DNA from: CAWGXZ01 sp963826695
GTDB taxonomy: Bacteria > Pseudomonadota > Gammaproteobacteria > Burkholderiales > Burkholderiaceae_C
DNA: 64,000 nt
Reading direction: 5' to 3'
Assembly: GCA_963826695.1 (NCBI GenBank)
Contig: CAWGXZ010000006.1
Span: 310,001 to 374,000, forward strand
Shown here: positions 47,002 to 57,012 of the stretch, piece by piece
Position numbering within the stretch: the stretch's first letter is position 1
Layout: each line of letters begins with the position of its first letter
Translations under genes and position numbers: made by a program
Notes under the pieces: generated by a model
Seen by the model: only the letters and a program-made list of their open reading frames with translations
Told to the model about the DNA's origin: nothing
Databases searched by the model: none

Positions 47002-47848
47002 TCAGGCCCTGAGCACCGACAGCCAGGCGCGCTGCGTGTCGCTCAGCCCGGCCTCCGCGGTCAGCAGCGCGCCCGCCAGCGCCGCCCGGCTCTCGGGCTC
47101 AGGCAGGGGCAACGGGGCCTGGAGCAGTTCGTCGAGGACCGACCGCGCGGTCGCGAGCGTGTGGGCATAGCGCTCGAAGATGGCCGCCACGCTGACATGC
47201 TGTGCCGGATCGTCGAGCCAGCAGTCGTAGTCGGTGACCAGCCCGACCGTGGCATAGGCGAGCTGCGCTTCGCGGGCCAGGAACACCTCGGGCACGTTGG
47301 TCATGCCCACCAGGTGGCAGCCCAGCTGACGCAGCACATGGCTCTCCGCTTGCGTGCCCAGGCGTGGCCCTTCGACACAGGCGTAGGTCAGGCCACGCTG
47401 GAGGTTTGCGCCGACGCGCGCCGCAGCAGCCTCGACGGCGCCGACCAGCGCCGCACTGACCGGCCTGGCGGTCGAGACATGGGCGGCCACACCCTGCCCG
47501 AAGAACGTGCGCTCGCGCGACCCCCGGGTCCAGTCGACATACTGCTCGGGCATGGCCAATGTGCCCGGGGGAACCTCCAGCGCCAGGCTGCCGACGGCCG
47601 AGAAGCCCAGCAGCATCGTGGCGCCGGCACGCTTCAGCGCGAACACGTTGGCGCGGTAGTTCACCTCGTGCGGCAGCAGCCGGTGGCCGGCGCCGTGGCG
47701 CGCCAGGAACAGCAGCTCATGGTCGTGCAGCCGGCCGCGCAGGATGTCGCCGGAAGGCGCGCCGAAAGGGGTGTCGGTCGACGAGGCGCTCGGCGATCTC
47801 GAGGCCGGGAAGTTCGTAGAGGCCAGTGCCTCCGATGATGGCCAGCAT
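47002..47848 (-). CDS. MTA-phosphorylase-family purine nucleoside phosphorylase (one frameshift)
   Basis: An MtnP/PNP-2-type enzyme that splits 5'-modified purine nucleosides with phosphate. The N-terminus MLAIIGGTGLYELPGLEIAE has the phosphate-binding GGTGLY. The frame then changes near 47785 (GACCGAC for GACGAC) and the rest follows, with EVNYRANVFALKRAGATMLL, then GLTYACVEGPRLGTQAE and VGMTNVPEVFLAREAQLAYA. The span is 3n+1; corrected length is about 281. As the last gene of an operon with ArsS it may release adenine from a 5'-deoxy-5'-arsinoyl-adenosine. Ordinary methylthioadenosine or methylthioinosine salvage is the alternative. Confidence 0.87.
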
Positions 47849-47853
47849 GGGCT

Positions 47854-48849
47854 TCACTCCGGTTGACGGACGGCATCCGCGGGGTCGTAGGCCGGACCCC
47901 GCGCAATGCGGTCGAAGTAGGACACGTGTGCATCGCTGCCCGCCGGCCACTGCGCCTGAAAGGCTGCACGCCAGGCGTGGGCGTCGATGTCGATGGCAAT
48001 CGCCTCGGCGATCACGCCACGTCCCATCGCCACACCGAAACGCCTTTCAGGGCCGGCAAAGGGCTCGACAGCGATGCGCGTCAGCAGCCCGGCCGTGTCG
48101 CCACGGAAGTTGGGCATGCCGGCGGCGCCGTTGTTGAGAATCCAGCGCTGCGACCGCCCGGGTGGCGCCGGCACGGCCTGGAACACCGGCAGGCAGGTGT
48201 GGGTGCAGGCGAATGCGTCGACCTCGGCACGGTCCAGCCAGCGTGCAACCTCGGCACGATGCCCTGCATCGCGCAGCTGCTCTTGCGAAAAGCCCCACCC
48301 GGCCAGCGAGGTGGCGTCGCCGTGCACGAGGCCCAGCCGCAACGAGCCGACATCGGCGCGCAGCCACATCGGCAGCGCCGACAGCTCGGCACGCTGCGCC
48401 GCGGTGGTCGCCAGCCGCAGGCGGCGCAGGATGCGGTTCGAGCGCTCGACCACGTCGTCGCCCACCCAGTCCGGGTAGGCGCAGCCGCAGCCGGCGTCAC
48501 CGCTGTCGTCCGGCGCGGCCAGCTCGGTTTCGACATTGCCGCGCGTGGCGCCATGTGCCAGCACGGCGCGCTGCACCCTGGCGAACGTGGCCGGGTCGGC
48601 GTCGAACCAGTGGAAGTCGCCGTTGAAGACGAGCCGCTTGCGGCCGCGCTCGGCGTCGAAGAGTTCCAGCACGCGCGCCAGCGCCAGCTCGTTGCCGTAC
48701 AGGCCGCCCACGACATAGAGCACCTCCAGCGCCTGCTGCGAGGCTGGCGCCGGAACCGCGAAGTCCTCGGGCCGGTAGCGGTAGTGCAGGGGGCAACTGC
48801 GCCCCGGTGACGGCAGACCCGACACAGGGGCCTTCGCAGTGGCGATCAC
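47854..48849 (-). CDS. Metallophosphoesterase-like protein
   Basis: A 331-residue protein with calcineurin-like phosphoesterase elements: YVVGGLYGNELALARVLELF (in place of DxHG), FNGDFHWFDADPA (the GD-N/H motif), ERGN-like TRGNVETELA, GLVHGDATSLAGWG and ACTHTCLPVF. The first metal motif is altered (GGLYGNE rather than GDxHGN), so activity should be treated with care. The GTG start overlaps the DUF302 stop by 4 bp. Within the operon it could dephosphorylate a sugar-phosphate intermediate; that role is inferred. Confidence 0.78.
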   Translation of the reverse strand: MIATAKAPVSGLPSPGRSCPLHYRYRPEDFAVPAPASQQALEVLYVVGGLYGNELALARVLELFDAERGRKRLVFNGDFHWFDADPATFARVQRAVLAHGATRGNVETELAAPDDSGDAGCGCAYPDWVGDDVVERSNRILRRLRLATTAAQRAELSALPMWLRADVGSLRLGLVHGDATSLAGWGFSQEQLRDAGHRAEVARWLDRAEVDAFACTHTCLPVFQAVPAPPGRSQRWILNNGAAGMPNFRGDTAGLLTRIAVEPFAGPERRFGVAMGRGVIAEAIAIDIDAHAWRAAFQAQWPAGSDAHVSYFDRIARGPAYDPADAVRQPE

Positions 48850-49358
48850 TTCGCCACCGTGTCCGCGGCGATCGCGGCGAGCGCCTTGCCCACCTGCTCG
48901 GCGGCTGTGCAGTCGCGGACGCCGTGCCGGTGGATCAGCCACTTCGGGTCGTTGTAGCCCAGCCAGGTCTGGCCGGCCTCGTCGGCCCACACCAGCGCCT
49001 TCATCGGCAGATCGATGCCGATCTGCTGAGCACACAGCATCAGCGGCGTGCCGGACTGCGGGTTGCCGAAAACCAGCAACTCGGTCGGCCGCAGGGTCGA
49101 GCCGATGCGCTGGGCCGCGGCGGCATGGTCGATGCGGGACACCACCGCCAGGTTGCGCTTCTTCACCTCGGCCTCCAGGCGGTTCATCGTCTCGGCCGGC
49201 GCGTACGGGCTTTTCAGCGCGATCAGGCCGTGCGTGGCAGTAGTCTGGTTGCCGCCGTGGCCGCGATGGCCCCCGGCGCCGTGGTGCGCACCCATCGCGC
49301 CGCAGCCACCCAGCAGCACGGCCGCCAGGGTGAGGGCCATTCGCCGTTTCATGCTCAT
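48846..49358 (-). CDS. DUF302 lipoprotein
   Basis: A 170-residue protein with a lipoprotein signal (ALTLAAVLLGGCGAMG, lipidated Cys near residue 19), a His/Gly-rich linker (AHHGAGGHRGHGG) that could bind metal, and a DUF302 domain (MNRLEAEVKKRNLAVVSRID, then ELLVFGNPQSGTPLMLCAQQ and LPMKALVWADEAGQTWLGYN). DUF302 proteins are often beside metal or redox genes; their function is not known. It has a good ribosome-binding site (AGGAGC). It lies 46 bp downstream of the ABC ATPase gene in the same operon. Confidence 0.88.
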   Translation of the reverse strand: MSMKRRMALTLAAVLLGGCGAMGAHHGAGGHRGHGGNQTTATHGLIALKSPYAPAETMNRLEAEVKKRNLAVVSRIDHAAAAQRIGSTLRPTELLVFGNPQSGTPLMLCAQQIGIDLPMKALVWADEAGQTWLGYNDPKWLIHRHGVRDCTAAEQVGKALAAIAADTVAK

Positions 49359-49404
49359 CGATTGCTCCTGCTGTCGTTGGAAAAAGGGTCGTGGCCTGCC
49401 CGCA

Positions 49405-50244
49405 TCAGGCGTGGGCCAGCCGGGTCACCGGGGTGGGCCCGTGTTCAGGGCGCGCGGCCGCCTCGCCGGTGCGCCGGCCATACAGGTCCTGCAACACGGG
49501 CGCCGTGATGTCGCCGATCGGCCGGTCCCACTGCACCCGGCCCGCGGCCATGCCGATGACGCGGGTCGCCAGCAGCGGCAGCAGCTCCGGATCGTGCACC
49601 ACGGTGATCAGGGTGCGCCCGGGTTCCGAGGCCACCGCACGCAGCGCCTGGCAGACCTGCGTGGTGGCGGCCGGGTCCAGCGCCGACGTGGGCTCGTCCG
49701 CCAGCAGCAGACGCGGGCGCTGCAACTGCACGCGGGCCAGGGCGACCTTCTGCCGTTCGCCGCCCGACAGCCGGTCGGCGCGCGTGCCGGCGCGGTCGGC
49801 CAGGCCCAGTGCGGCCAGCGCGGCATCGGCTTCATCCACCAGCGCCGACGGGTACCAGCGCAGCAGGCTGCGCCAGGCGTCGCCGCCGCGCAGCCGGGCC
49901 AGCGCGCCGATCAGCACGTTTTCACGCGCGCTCAGGCGCGGCACCAGGTGCAGGCCCTGCATCAGCAGGCCGGTCTCGCGGCGCAACGCGCGGCGCTCGG
50001 CAGCGCCGGGTCGGCCCGGGTCTTCGGCGCCTCGCGGGCCGATCGACAGCCCGAGCACCTGCACCTGCCCCTGCTGCGCCGTCGACAAGGCGCCGATCAG
50101 CTTCAGCAGGGTGCTCTTGCCCGCGCCGTTGGCACCGACGATGGCCACCTGCTCGCCGGTCTCGATCACCAGCCGCGGCAACTCGAGCAGCACGCGGGCG
50201 CCCACGGCCACGCGCGCGCCCTCGATCCGCACGGCGGGCGTCAC
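49405..50244 (-). CDS. PhnC-like ABC transporter ATP-binding protein
   Basis: A 279-residue ABC ATPase. Walker A is VGANGAGKSTLLKLIGAL, the signature is DRLSGGERQKVALARV, Walker B is RLLLADEPTSALDP, and the H-loop is TVVHDPELL. It is similar in style to PhnC/PtxA of phosphonate/phosphite importers. The GTG start overlaps the permease stop by 4 bp. In the ArsS operon the likely cargo is an oxyanion such as phosphate, phosphite, arsenate or an organo-arsenical; this is not determined by sequence. Confidence 0.9.
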   Translation of the reverse strand: MTPAVRIEGARVAVGARVLLELPRLVIETGEQVAIVGANGAGKSTLLKLIGALSTAQQGQVQVLGLSIGPRGAEDPGRPGAAERRALRRETGLLMQGLHLVPRLSARENVLIGALARLRGGDAWRSLLRWYPSALVDEADAALAALGLADRAGTRADRLSGGERQKVALARVQLQRPRLLLADEPTSALDPAATTQVCQALRAVASEPGRTLITVVHDPELLPLLATRVIGMAAGRVQWDRPIGDITAPVLQDLYGRRTGEAAARPEHGPTPVTRLAHA

Positions 50245-51142
50245 ACCAGGGCCTTCCGAATGCGGCGCGACACCGCGTCGAACACCATCACCAGCGCCAC
50301 CACCACGATCAGCAGCGTGGCGAGCCGGCTCCACTGGAACAGGCTCACCGCCTCGCTGATCAGGAGGCCCAGGCCGCCGGCGCCGATGAGTCCCAGGATG
50401 GTCGAGTCGCGGATGTTGAATTCCCACACGTACAGATGGTGGCTGACGAACTGCGGCAGCACCGACGGCCAGACGCCATGGAAGAAGACCTGCGCCTGCG
50501 CCGGCACCGGTGGCCCGAACCGCGTCGACCGCGGCCATGTCCAGCGACTCGATGCTCTCGGCAAACAGCTTGCCGTAGGTGCCCATCGAGTGCAGCGCGA
50601 TGGCCAGCACACCGGCCGTCGGGCCCGAGCCCGACGATGCCCACCAGGATCAGGCCGAAGACCAGTGTGTGCACCGAACGCGCCACGTCCAGCACGGTCT
50701 TGGCGCCCAGCGCGAGCAGCCGCGGTGCACGCAGGTTGCGCGCCACCAGCATCGCCAGCGGCAGTGCCATCAGCGCCGCCAGCAGCGAGCCCAGGGTCGC
50801 GATCTGGAAGGTGACCCAGGTGGCGCGGGCCACGCGCGGCCAGGAAGGCGGCCTCGACCTCGCGGCGGTTCTCCACCCGCAGCATCGTGCCGTCGTCGCT
50901 GCGGTACTCCAGGCGCTCGGGACCGAACCAGGCGTCCAGGAAGCTGGGCCGGGCGAAATCGCCCAGCGGTCTTGAGGAGGTTGTCCCAGGGGTTGCGGCC
51001 GAAGCACAGGTCGCCCGCGCCCGCCAGGGTGATCACGCACAGCGCCACCAGCAGGACGTACAGCAGCGACGAGTCCGGCGAAGCCGGCGCGACCCGTTGC
51101 AAGCCGCCCGGCGAGCGGCAGCCGCAGCACGGACACGGTCAC
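50241..51142 (-). CDS. PhnE-like ABC transporter permease (several frame breaks)
   Basis: Pieces of one permease in several frames: SSLLYVLLVALCVITLAGAG (first membrane segment), GSLLAALMALPLAMLVARNL and KTVLDVARSVHTLVFGLILV, then SMGTYGKLFAESIESLDMAA (before the EAA loop), VFFHGVWPSVLPQFVSHHLY, and IRDSTILGLIGAGGLGLLIS (EAA-type) to the end SRRIRKALV. Frames change near 50970, 50830, 50630 and 50515. Order and length (about 300 residues) match PhnE, so the breaks are read as sequencing errors. It overlaps its neighbours by 4 bp on both sides. Confidence 0.82.
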
Positions 51143-52048
51143 TTCGCTCCCAGCTTGCCGGTGCTCAGCCCGGCATCGCGAATCGGCTTGTAGAAGCCGT
51201 TGTCGCGGGCGACGAAGCCGGTGTAGTTGGCGGGCAGCAGGTTCGGCTGGCCCGCCAGCAGCGGGCCGATCTCGGCCAGCGCACCCTGCAGGCGCTTGCA
51301 CGAACGCCTCGTCCCTGGCCAGCGCGGCACTGACCGCGAAGGCGTCGTTCGGCAGCGGCGCCGATTGCCAGATGATCTTGCTGCGCGCGGCGCGTGATCA
51401 GGCCCTGGGCGATCATCGCGGTCGCGGTTGCGGTTGTAGTCGGCGCCGGCATCGATCTGACCGGCCGTCACCTGCGTCTCGATCGCCTGGTGCTTGGTGT
51501 AGAGCACCCGCGCGAAATGCTTTTCGGGGTCGATGCCGCTGCTGCTGGAACAGGTGCAGCGGGATCAGGTAGCCCGAGGTCGAGCCCTTGTCGCCGAAGG
51601 CGAAGTTGCGGCCCTTGCCCTGGGGGCCGAGCAGGTCGTCGACGCTCTGCAGCCCGGACTCGGGGTGCGTGACGATGATCGCGAAGTACTCGGGCTTGCC
51701 CTGGTAGAGGATGGTCGAGACCACCTGCGCGTCGCTGTAGTGGTTGGCCAGCACGTAGCCCCAGGGGCCCATCAGCGCGAGGTCGGTTTCGCCATTGGCG
51801 AGGCTCTTGGCCAGCCCCTCCCAGCTGTCGACGGTGCGCAGCTCGACCGGCCGGCCCAGGCGCTGCGCCAGGTGCGCGGCCAGCGGCCGGTAGGTGGCGT
51901 CGTTCTTCTCGCGGTCGGGCTGGAACATGCCGACGCCGAGCTTCAACGGACTGCCGGCGCCACCGGCCTGTGCCAGCGCGGCGCCGGGCAGGGCGGACAG
52001 GGTCGACAAGGCTGCCGCAGCGCAGATGCGGCGTCGATTCGAGTTCAT
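51139..52048 (-). CDS. PhnD-like phosphate/phosphonate-type binding protein (several frame breaks)
   Basis: A periplasmic oxyanion-binding protein. N-terminal part in one frame: signal peptide (ALSTLSALPGAALAQA), then LKLGVGMFQPDREKNDATYR and LMGPWGYVLANHYSDAQVVS, and FGDKGSTSGYLIPLHLFQQ. Later pieces are in other frames: ARVLYTKHQAIETQVTAGQI and DAGADYNRNRD, SKIIWQSAPLPNDAF-like sequence, and the end ANYTGFVARDNGFYKPIRDA to KLGAK. Breaks lie near 51545, 51415, 51395 and 51300. It resembles PhnD/PtxB proteins. Its ATG overlaps the FAD oxidoreductase stop. Confidence 0.84.
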
Positions 52049-53223
52049 GGGCGGTCTCCGGTGGAAGCGGTCGGCGCGTTGGCCGGTGGGGGGATGGGTT
52101 CGGCAGCGCCTCGTGGGCTGCCCGGGGGTCGAAACTGCGCCAGGAAGCGCCGGTCGATGCGGTCCTTCCAGCGCCAGGCCCAGGCACCTTCGGCGCCGAA
52201 CGGCCCACGCGACGCGATGGCGCGTCCGTCGCCCGTGGCCAGCAGCGCCAGGAACCGCCGCTGCGGCCGGTGCAGCTCGAAGTCGCCCCCGCCCGTCAGG
52301 GCTGCGCGCAGGTTGTCGAACAGCGCCGGCCCCATGCGCACCGCGTGGACGCCGGCCTTGGGCAGGCCCTGGCCTGGCCAGCTGGCGCAGTCACCCGCCG
52401 CGAACACCTGCGGATGCGACACCGAGCGCAGCTGCGCATCGATCCGGATGAATCCGCCGCTGTCGACGGCCAGACCACCGCGCCGTGCCGGATCGCGCTG
52501 CCAGCCGTGAGCCTCGGCGCCGGTGGCCCACAGCACCACATCGTTGCCGAGGTCGACCGGCCTACCCCAGCTGCTGCCGAACTGCACGCCGACGCCAGCG
52601 CGGTCCAGCGCACGTCGTGCGGCGCGGCGCGCCGCCGGGGCCAGCGCCGGCAGCAGCACCGCGCCGCGTGACAGCAGCCCGCCGTGCACCACCCGGTCGG
52701 GGCGCAGCCGACGCAACCGCTGCAGCACGGCCAGCAGGGCCTCGAACCCCGCAGCGCCGCCGCCCACTGCGGTGACGACGAAGGGACGACCGGAGCGGTC
52801 GTCCCTCCAGCGATCCAGCAGCGGCTCGTATCGACGGCGCAGCATGGCCAGTGGCCGCAACGGCAGCAGCTGCGCATGTTCGCTCTGCGGCGGCTCGAGC
52901 GTCGAGCCGATGTTCAGCGAAAGCAGGTCGAAGTCCAGCGTGGTGCCATCGGTCAAGGTCAATTGCCGGCGCGCCGGGTCGAGGGCATGGACTTCCCCCT
53001 GGAGCCACCGCGCACCTGCCGCGCTCGCCAGCGCTGGGAAATCGATGACGATCTCGTCGAACCGGTAGAGGCCTGCCAGCCAGCCCGGCACCATGCCCGA
53101 GTACGGCGCCATGGGCTCGGGCGAAACCACCACCACCTCGACGCCGGACAGCGGCTGTCGCGCCATGTCGCGCAACACCAGCGCGTGCGCGTGGCCGGCA
53201 CCGGCCAGCACCAGGCGCTTCAT
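52045..53223 (-). CDS. FAD-dependent pyridine nucleotide oxidoreductase
   Basis: A 392-residue flavoprotein. The FAD-binding start is LVLAGAGHAHALVLRDMARQ, followed by PYSGMVPGWLAGLYRFDEIV; the NAD(P) motif is TAVGGGAAGFEALLAVLQRL; the late FAD motif is HPQVFAAGDCASWPGQGLPK. The AGAGHAHALVL and MVPGWLAG motifs are typical of the NDH-2-like/SelD-N-fusion group. No redox-active cysteine pair is seen. It overlaps the glycosyltransferase gene by 4 bp. It may supply or remove electrons for arsenic or selenium chemistry; this is an inference. Confidence 0.87.
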   Translation of the reverse strand: MKRLVLAGAGHAHALVLRDMARQPLSGVEVVVVSPEPMAPYSGMVPGWLAGLYRFDEIVIDFPALASAAGARWLQGEVHALDPARRQLTLTDGTTLDFDLLSLNIGSTLEPPQSEHAQLLPLRPLAMLRRRYEPLLDRWRDDRSGRPFVVTAVGGGAAGFEALLAVLQRLRRLRPDRVVHGGLLSRGAVLLPALAPAARRAARRALDRAGVGVQFGSSWGRPVDLGNDVVLWATGAEAHGWQRDPARRGGLAVDSGGFIRIDAQLRSVSHPQVFAAGDCASWPGQGLPKAGVHAVRMGPALFDNLRAALTGGGDFELHRPQRRFLALLATGDGRAIASRGPFGAEGAWAWRWKDRIDRRFLAQFRPPGSPRGAAEPIPPPANAPTASTGDRP

Positions 53224-53867
53224 GCGCCCGGCTCCGGTGGACGCTGAGCGGGCTGCAGCCCCTCGAGCCAGTCTGCCGGCAGATGCGCCAGGTCGGCGGG
53301 CTCGTCGATGTCGGCCACCGGCGGCAGTTCCGCCCAGCGCACACCGGCCGCACGAAGGCGCTCGCGGGTGTCGGCCATCACGCGCGCGTGGCTCCAGGCC
53401 ATGCCGTCGAACCAGCGCGGGTCGGCCTGGCGCTGACCGACCAGGGCATAGCCACCGTCGAGCGCCGGCACGAACACGACATCGTGCTGCTGCAGCGCCT
53501 GGGCCGCCTGCCGCAGCAGCGCCGCGTTCAGCGACGGCGCGTCGGTGCCGATCAGCAGGGCACGGTCGTGCCGCAACAGATGGCGTTCGAAGGCCCGGTG
53601 CATGCGCAGGCCCAGGTCGCCGGGGCCCTGCTCGGCCAGCGAGGCACCGCAGGCCGTCGCCGCGTCACGCAAGGCGGGGTGCGTGGTGTCGGGTGCCGCA
53701 CACAGCTCCACCGGGCCGATGTCGGCTGCCGTGGCCTGCGCCAGCGCATGGCGCAGCATGCGCTCGGCCAGCGCCGCGGCGCCCGCCGACCCGAGGGCCG
53801 GCGCGAGGCGTGTCTTGGCCAGGCCGGCAACCGGGGCCTTGGCGAACACGATGACCGAGGTGGTCAT
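53220..53867 (-). CDS. TIGR04282-type glycosyltransferase
   Basis: A 215-residue nucleotide-sugar-transferase-like protein. Key elements: VIVFAKAPVAGLAKTRLAPA (N-terminal KAP..G..KTRL), ALLIGTDAPSLNAALLRQAA (GTD.P.L), and VFVPALDGGYALVGQ, then ELPPVADIDEPADLAHL. This is the DUF2064/TIGR04282 family, named in databases for its association with arsenosugar biosynthesis clusters. It likely transfers a sugar in the last steps of the pathway. It overlaps the FAD oxidoreductase start by 4 bp. Confidence 0.88.
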   Translation of the reverse strand: MTTSVIVFAKAPVAGLAKTRLAPALGSAGAAALAERMLRHALAQATAADIGPVELCAAPDTTHPALRDAATACGASLAEQGPGDLGLRMHRAFERHLLRHDRALLIGTDAPSLNAALLRQAAQALQQHDVVFVPALDGGYALVGQRQADPRWFDGMAWSHARVMADTRERLRAAGVRWAELPPVADIDEPADLAHLPADWLEGLQPAQRPPEPGA

Positions 53868-54000
53868 CGGTACGCTGGCGCCAGCCGGGTGTCGGCGTGC
53901 AGGAAGCGCGGCACCCGGCTCTGCGCTCGCGCTGAACCGGCATGCATCTGCAGCGCGCCGCCGCTTTTGGGCGCCGGCTTCACGATCGACGGCACGGGCT

Positions 54001-54843
54001 TCACCGGACGTCGTTCAGTGCCCAGTCGTAGTCGGCAAAGGCCATGTCCACCGTTCCCGACCGGATGCGCTCGCGCTCGGCCGGCGCGTCGGCCAGCTGG
54101 TCGGCGAAGCGCCCGACGAAGGCCTGCAGCGACGCGATGCCACGGTGGCCGAGCCGGAAGTCCTCGCCGTACCAGTCGAAGATCTTCGACAGCTCCAGCC
54201 GCCCGCGTTGCGCGTTGTAGCGGTTGCGCGTGCGGTCGCTCATGAAGCGCAGCGTCTGCTCGTCCATCTGCGCCTCCAGACGGCTGGCGACGAAGGCCTC
54301 CTCGCGCAGCGCCGGGCAGCCGATGCTGGCGCAGTTGACCGCGAAATGCACCCGCGGGTCGTCGTGGTCGCCGCGCTTGCGCAGCATCGCGTGCTCGATG
54401 TCGTCGAGCGAGACCTTGGTGCCCAGCAGCGTGATCCACTTCGTTTTCCAGGGACTGCCCAGCAGGCTGCCCAGATCCTTGATCGACTTCAGGTCGGGGT
54501 AGCGCGTCAGGATCAGCTCGACCGTGAAGGCGTTGTAGGCGTTGATCAGGAAGGCCTGGCGCTCGGCCCGGGTCCAGCCGGCGAAGGCCGCGGGCGGCAC
54601 GGCCGACAGGCTGTCGAGGTAAACCTTCAGTGCGCTGCGATCGGCGGCAAAGCCGGCGTAGTGAACCTGCGTGGCCTGGCCACCCCGCAGCAGACGCACA
54701 TGCTTGCGCAGCAGTGCGGTCCAGGCCCCGTGCAGGTGATCGAAGGCCTGCGCCCTGGCAGGCCCCACGGTGGCCGTGGCCACGACCGCGATCGCCGCAG
54801 CCCACGCAGAGCGCAGCAAGCTGCGTCGAGACCGCATCGTCAT
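54001..54843 (-). CDS. Exported DUF547 protein
   Basis: A 280-residue secreted protein with a twin-Arg-like signal (MTMRSRRSLLRSAWAAAIAV). The DUF547 core has AFLINAYNAFTVELILTRYP, KVSLDDIEHAMLRK and DPRVHFAVNCASIGCPALRE with its Cys-Cys pair, then FMSDRTRNRYN. Cys and His of the NCASIGCP block suggest a papain-like or redox fold, but the function is unknown. A 133 bp gap separates it from the glycosyltransferase; its ATG overlaps the reductase stop (ATGA). Confidence 0.88.
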   Translation of the reverse strand: MTMRSRRSLLRSAWAAAIAVVATATVGPARAQAFDHLHGAWTALLRKHVRLLRGGQATQVHYAGFAADRSALKVYLDSLSAVPPAAFAGWTRAERQAFLINAYNAFTVELILTRYPDLKSIKDLGSLLGSPWKTKWITLLGTKVSLDDIEHAMLRKRGDHDDPRVHFAVNCASIGCPALREEAFVASRLEAQMDEQTLRFMSDRTRNRYNAQRGRLELSKIFDWYGEDFRLGHRGIASLQAFVGRFADQLADAPAERERIRSGTVDMAFADYDWALNDVR

Positions 54844-57012
54844 GCGCGCTCCCAGGCGTGGTAGCGGCCCGCCCAGTCGAGCAGCTTCTTCGGTGCGTGC
54901 GCGCGCTTCCACTCGCCGGCCACGTACTTGTTGGCCTCGGCCAGCGTCGGGTAGGTGTGGATGGTGCCGAGGATCTTGTTCAGGCCCAGCCCGTGCTTCA
55001 TCGCCAGCACGTACTCGGCCAGCAGGTCGCCGGCGTGCTCGCCGACGATGGTCACGCCCAGGATCTTGTCCTTGCCGGGCACGGTGAGCACCTTGACGAA
55101 GCCGTGCGCGGTGCCGTCGGCGATGGCGCGGTCGAGATCGTCGATGCCGTAGGTCGTCACCTCATAGGCCGATGTCTTGCTCCCTGGCCTCGCTCTCGCT
55201 CAGGCCGACCCGGGCCACCTCGGGGTCGGTGAAGGTGGCCCAGGGGATCACGCGGTAGTCGGCCTTGAACTTGCGGAACCTGCCGAACAAGCGCGTTGAC
55301 CGCGGCGTACCAGGCCTGGTGTGCCGCCGTGTGCGTGAACTGGAACGGCCCTGCCACGTCGCCCACGGCGTAGATGTTGGGGTACAGCGTCTGCAGGTAG
55401 GCGTTGGTCTCGATCGTCTTGCGCGGCGTGAGCGGGATGCCCAGCTCCTCCAGCCCGTAGCCGGTGACGCGCGGGCTGCGGCCCACCGCGCACAGCAGTT
55501 CGTCGAAGGGGATCACGACCTCGGCGCCTTCGTGCTCGGCGACGAGTCGCTTCTCGCCGTCGACCACCTCCACCCGCACCGCCTGGTGGCCGGTCAGCAA
55601 CTGCACGCCGTCGGCGCGCAGCGAGGCTGCGACGAGTTCCGAGACCTCGGGGTCCTCGCGCACCATGATGCGCGGCGCCATCTCGACCTGCGTCACCGGC
55701 GCTGCCCAGCCGCGCGAAGCTCTGCGCCAGCTCGCTGCCGATCGGGCCGCCGCCCAGCACCACCAGGCGCCGCGGGCAGCTCGGTCAGGCCCCACACCGT
55801 GTCGCTGGTGTGGAAGCCGGCTTCCTTCAGCCCCGGGATCGGCGGCACGAAGGGGCTGGCGCCCGCGGCGATGACGATGTTCTCGTGGTCAGCGGCCGTG
55901 TGCTGCCATCGGCCAGCGTCACCTCCACGCGCCAGGGGCTGGTGATGCGCGCATGGCCTTGCAGCACCTCGACACCCAGGCCGGTGTACCGCTCGACCGA
56001 GTCGTGCGGCTCGATGTCGCGGATGACGCCGTGGACGCGCCGCATCACCGCCGCGAAGTCCACCCGGCCCGCCGCATCGGCCACGCCCAGCTCATGCGCC
56101 TTCGTCAGCTGTTTGGCCATCTTGGCCGAGCGGATCAGCGCCTTGCTCGGCACGCAGCCGAAGTTCAGGCAGTCGCCGCCCATCTTGTGGCCTTCGATCA
56201 GCGTCACCTTGGCCTTCACCGCCGCGGCGATGTAGGCCGAGACCAGGCCGCCGGCGCCGGCGCCGATGACGACCAGGTTGCGGTCGAAGGCATCGGGTTG
56301 GGTCCACTTCGCATAGACCTTGCGCCGCGCGCAGCCAGCCCACGACCGGCCTTGGCCAGCAGCGGGAACACGCCCAGCAGCACGAAGCTGCCCAGCAGGC
56401 CCGGCGAGAGGATGTCGCCCGGCGACTGGATGGCCGCCAGTTGCGTGCCGGCGTTCACGTAAACCGCGGTGCCCGCGAGCATGCCGACCTGGCTGACGGC
56501 GTAGAAGCGGCCCGCACCGCATCGGCGTCAGGCCCATCAGCAGGTTGATCAGCCAGAACGGGAACACCGGCACCAGCCGCAGCGTCAGCAGGTAGAAGGT
56601 GCCGTCCTTGCGCACGCCCTCGTTGATCGGCGCCAGCGCCTTGCCGAAGCGGGCCTGGATGGTGTCGCGCAACAGGTAGCGCGCCACCAGGAAGGCCAGC
56701 AGTGCGCCCAGGCTGGACGCGAAAGCTCACCAGCAGCAGGCCCCAGCCCAGGCCGAACATCGCGCCGGCGGCCAGCGTCAGGATCACCGCACCCGGGATC
56801 GACAGCGCCGCAGCCGCCACATAGACGGCAAAGAACGCGGCGGCCGTGGCCAGCGGCTGGGTCTGCACCCGGGCCTGCAGCGCATCGCGGCTGACCTTCA
56901 GGTTGTCCAGCGTCAGCAACGCGCCCAGGTCGAAGTGGCGCCACGCCCACACGGCCGCCAGCGCCAGACCGACCGCACCCGCCCACATCAGGGCCTTGGA
57001 CGGGCGGGCCAT
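54840..57012 (-). CDS. TVP38 membrane domain fused to a disulfide-reductase-family flavoprotein (many frame breaks)
   Basis: One long gene read in pieces. The N-terminal ~225 residues are a TVP38/TMEM64 (VTT) membrane domain: YVAAAALSIPGAVILTLAAG, AGAMFGLGWGLLLVSF and TLRLVPVFPFWLINLLMGLT. Then follows a class I pyridine-nucleotide disulfide oxidoreductase: LVVIGAGAGGLVSAYIAAAV, the active-site GGDCLNFGCVPSKAL (Cys-x4-Cys), VVLGGGPIGSELAQSFARLG, NIYAVGDVAGPFQFTHTAAH, and a C-terminal dimer domain with GTIHTYPTLAEANKYVAGEW. It is close to mercuric reductase and lipoamide dehydrogenase, but there is no HMA domain or vicinal Cys pair. At least six breaks occur (near 56720, 56520, 56340, 55890, 55710, 55290). 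Membrane-anchored electron transfer is inferred. Confidence 0.85.

Noticed and set aside
46778..47170. A 130-residue plus-strand frame opposite the MTA-phosphorylase end
   Set aside because: It runs mostly antisense to the phosphorylase gene and has no recognisable motif.
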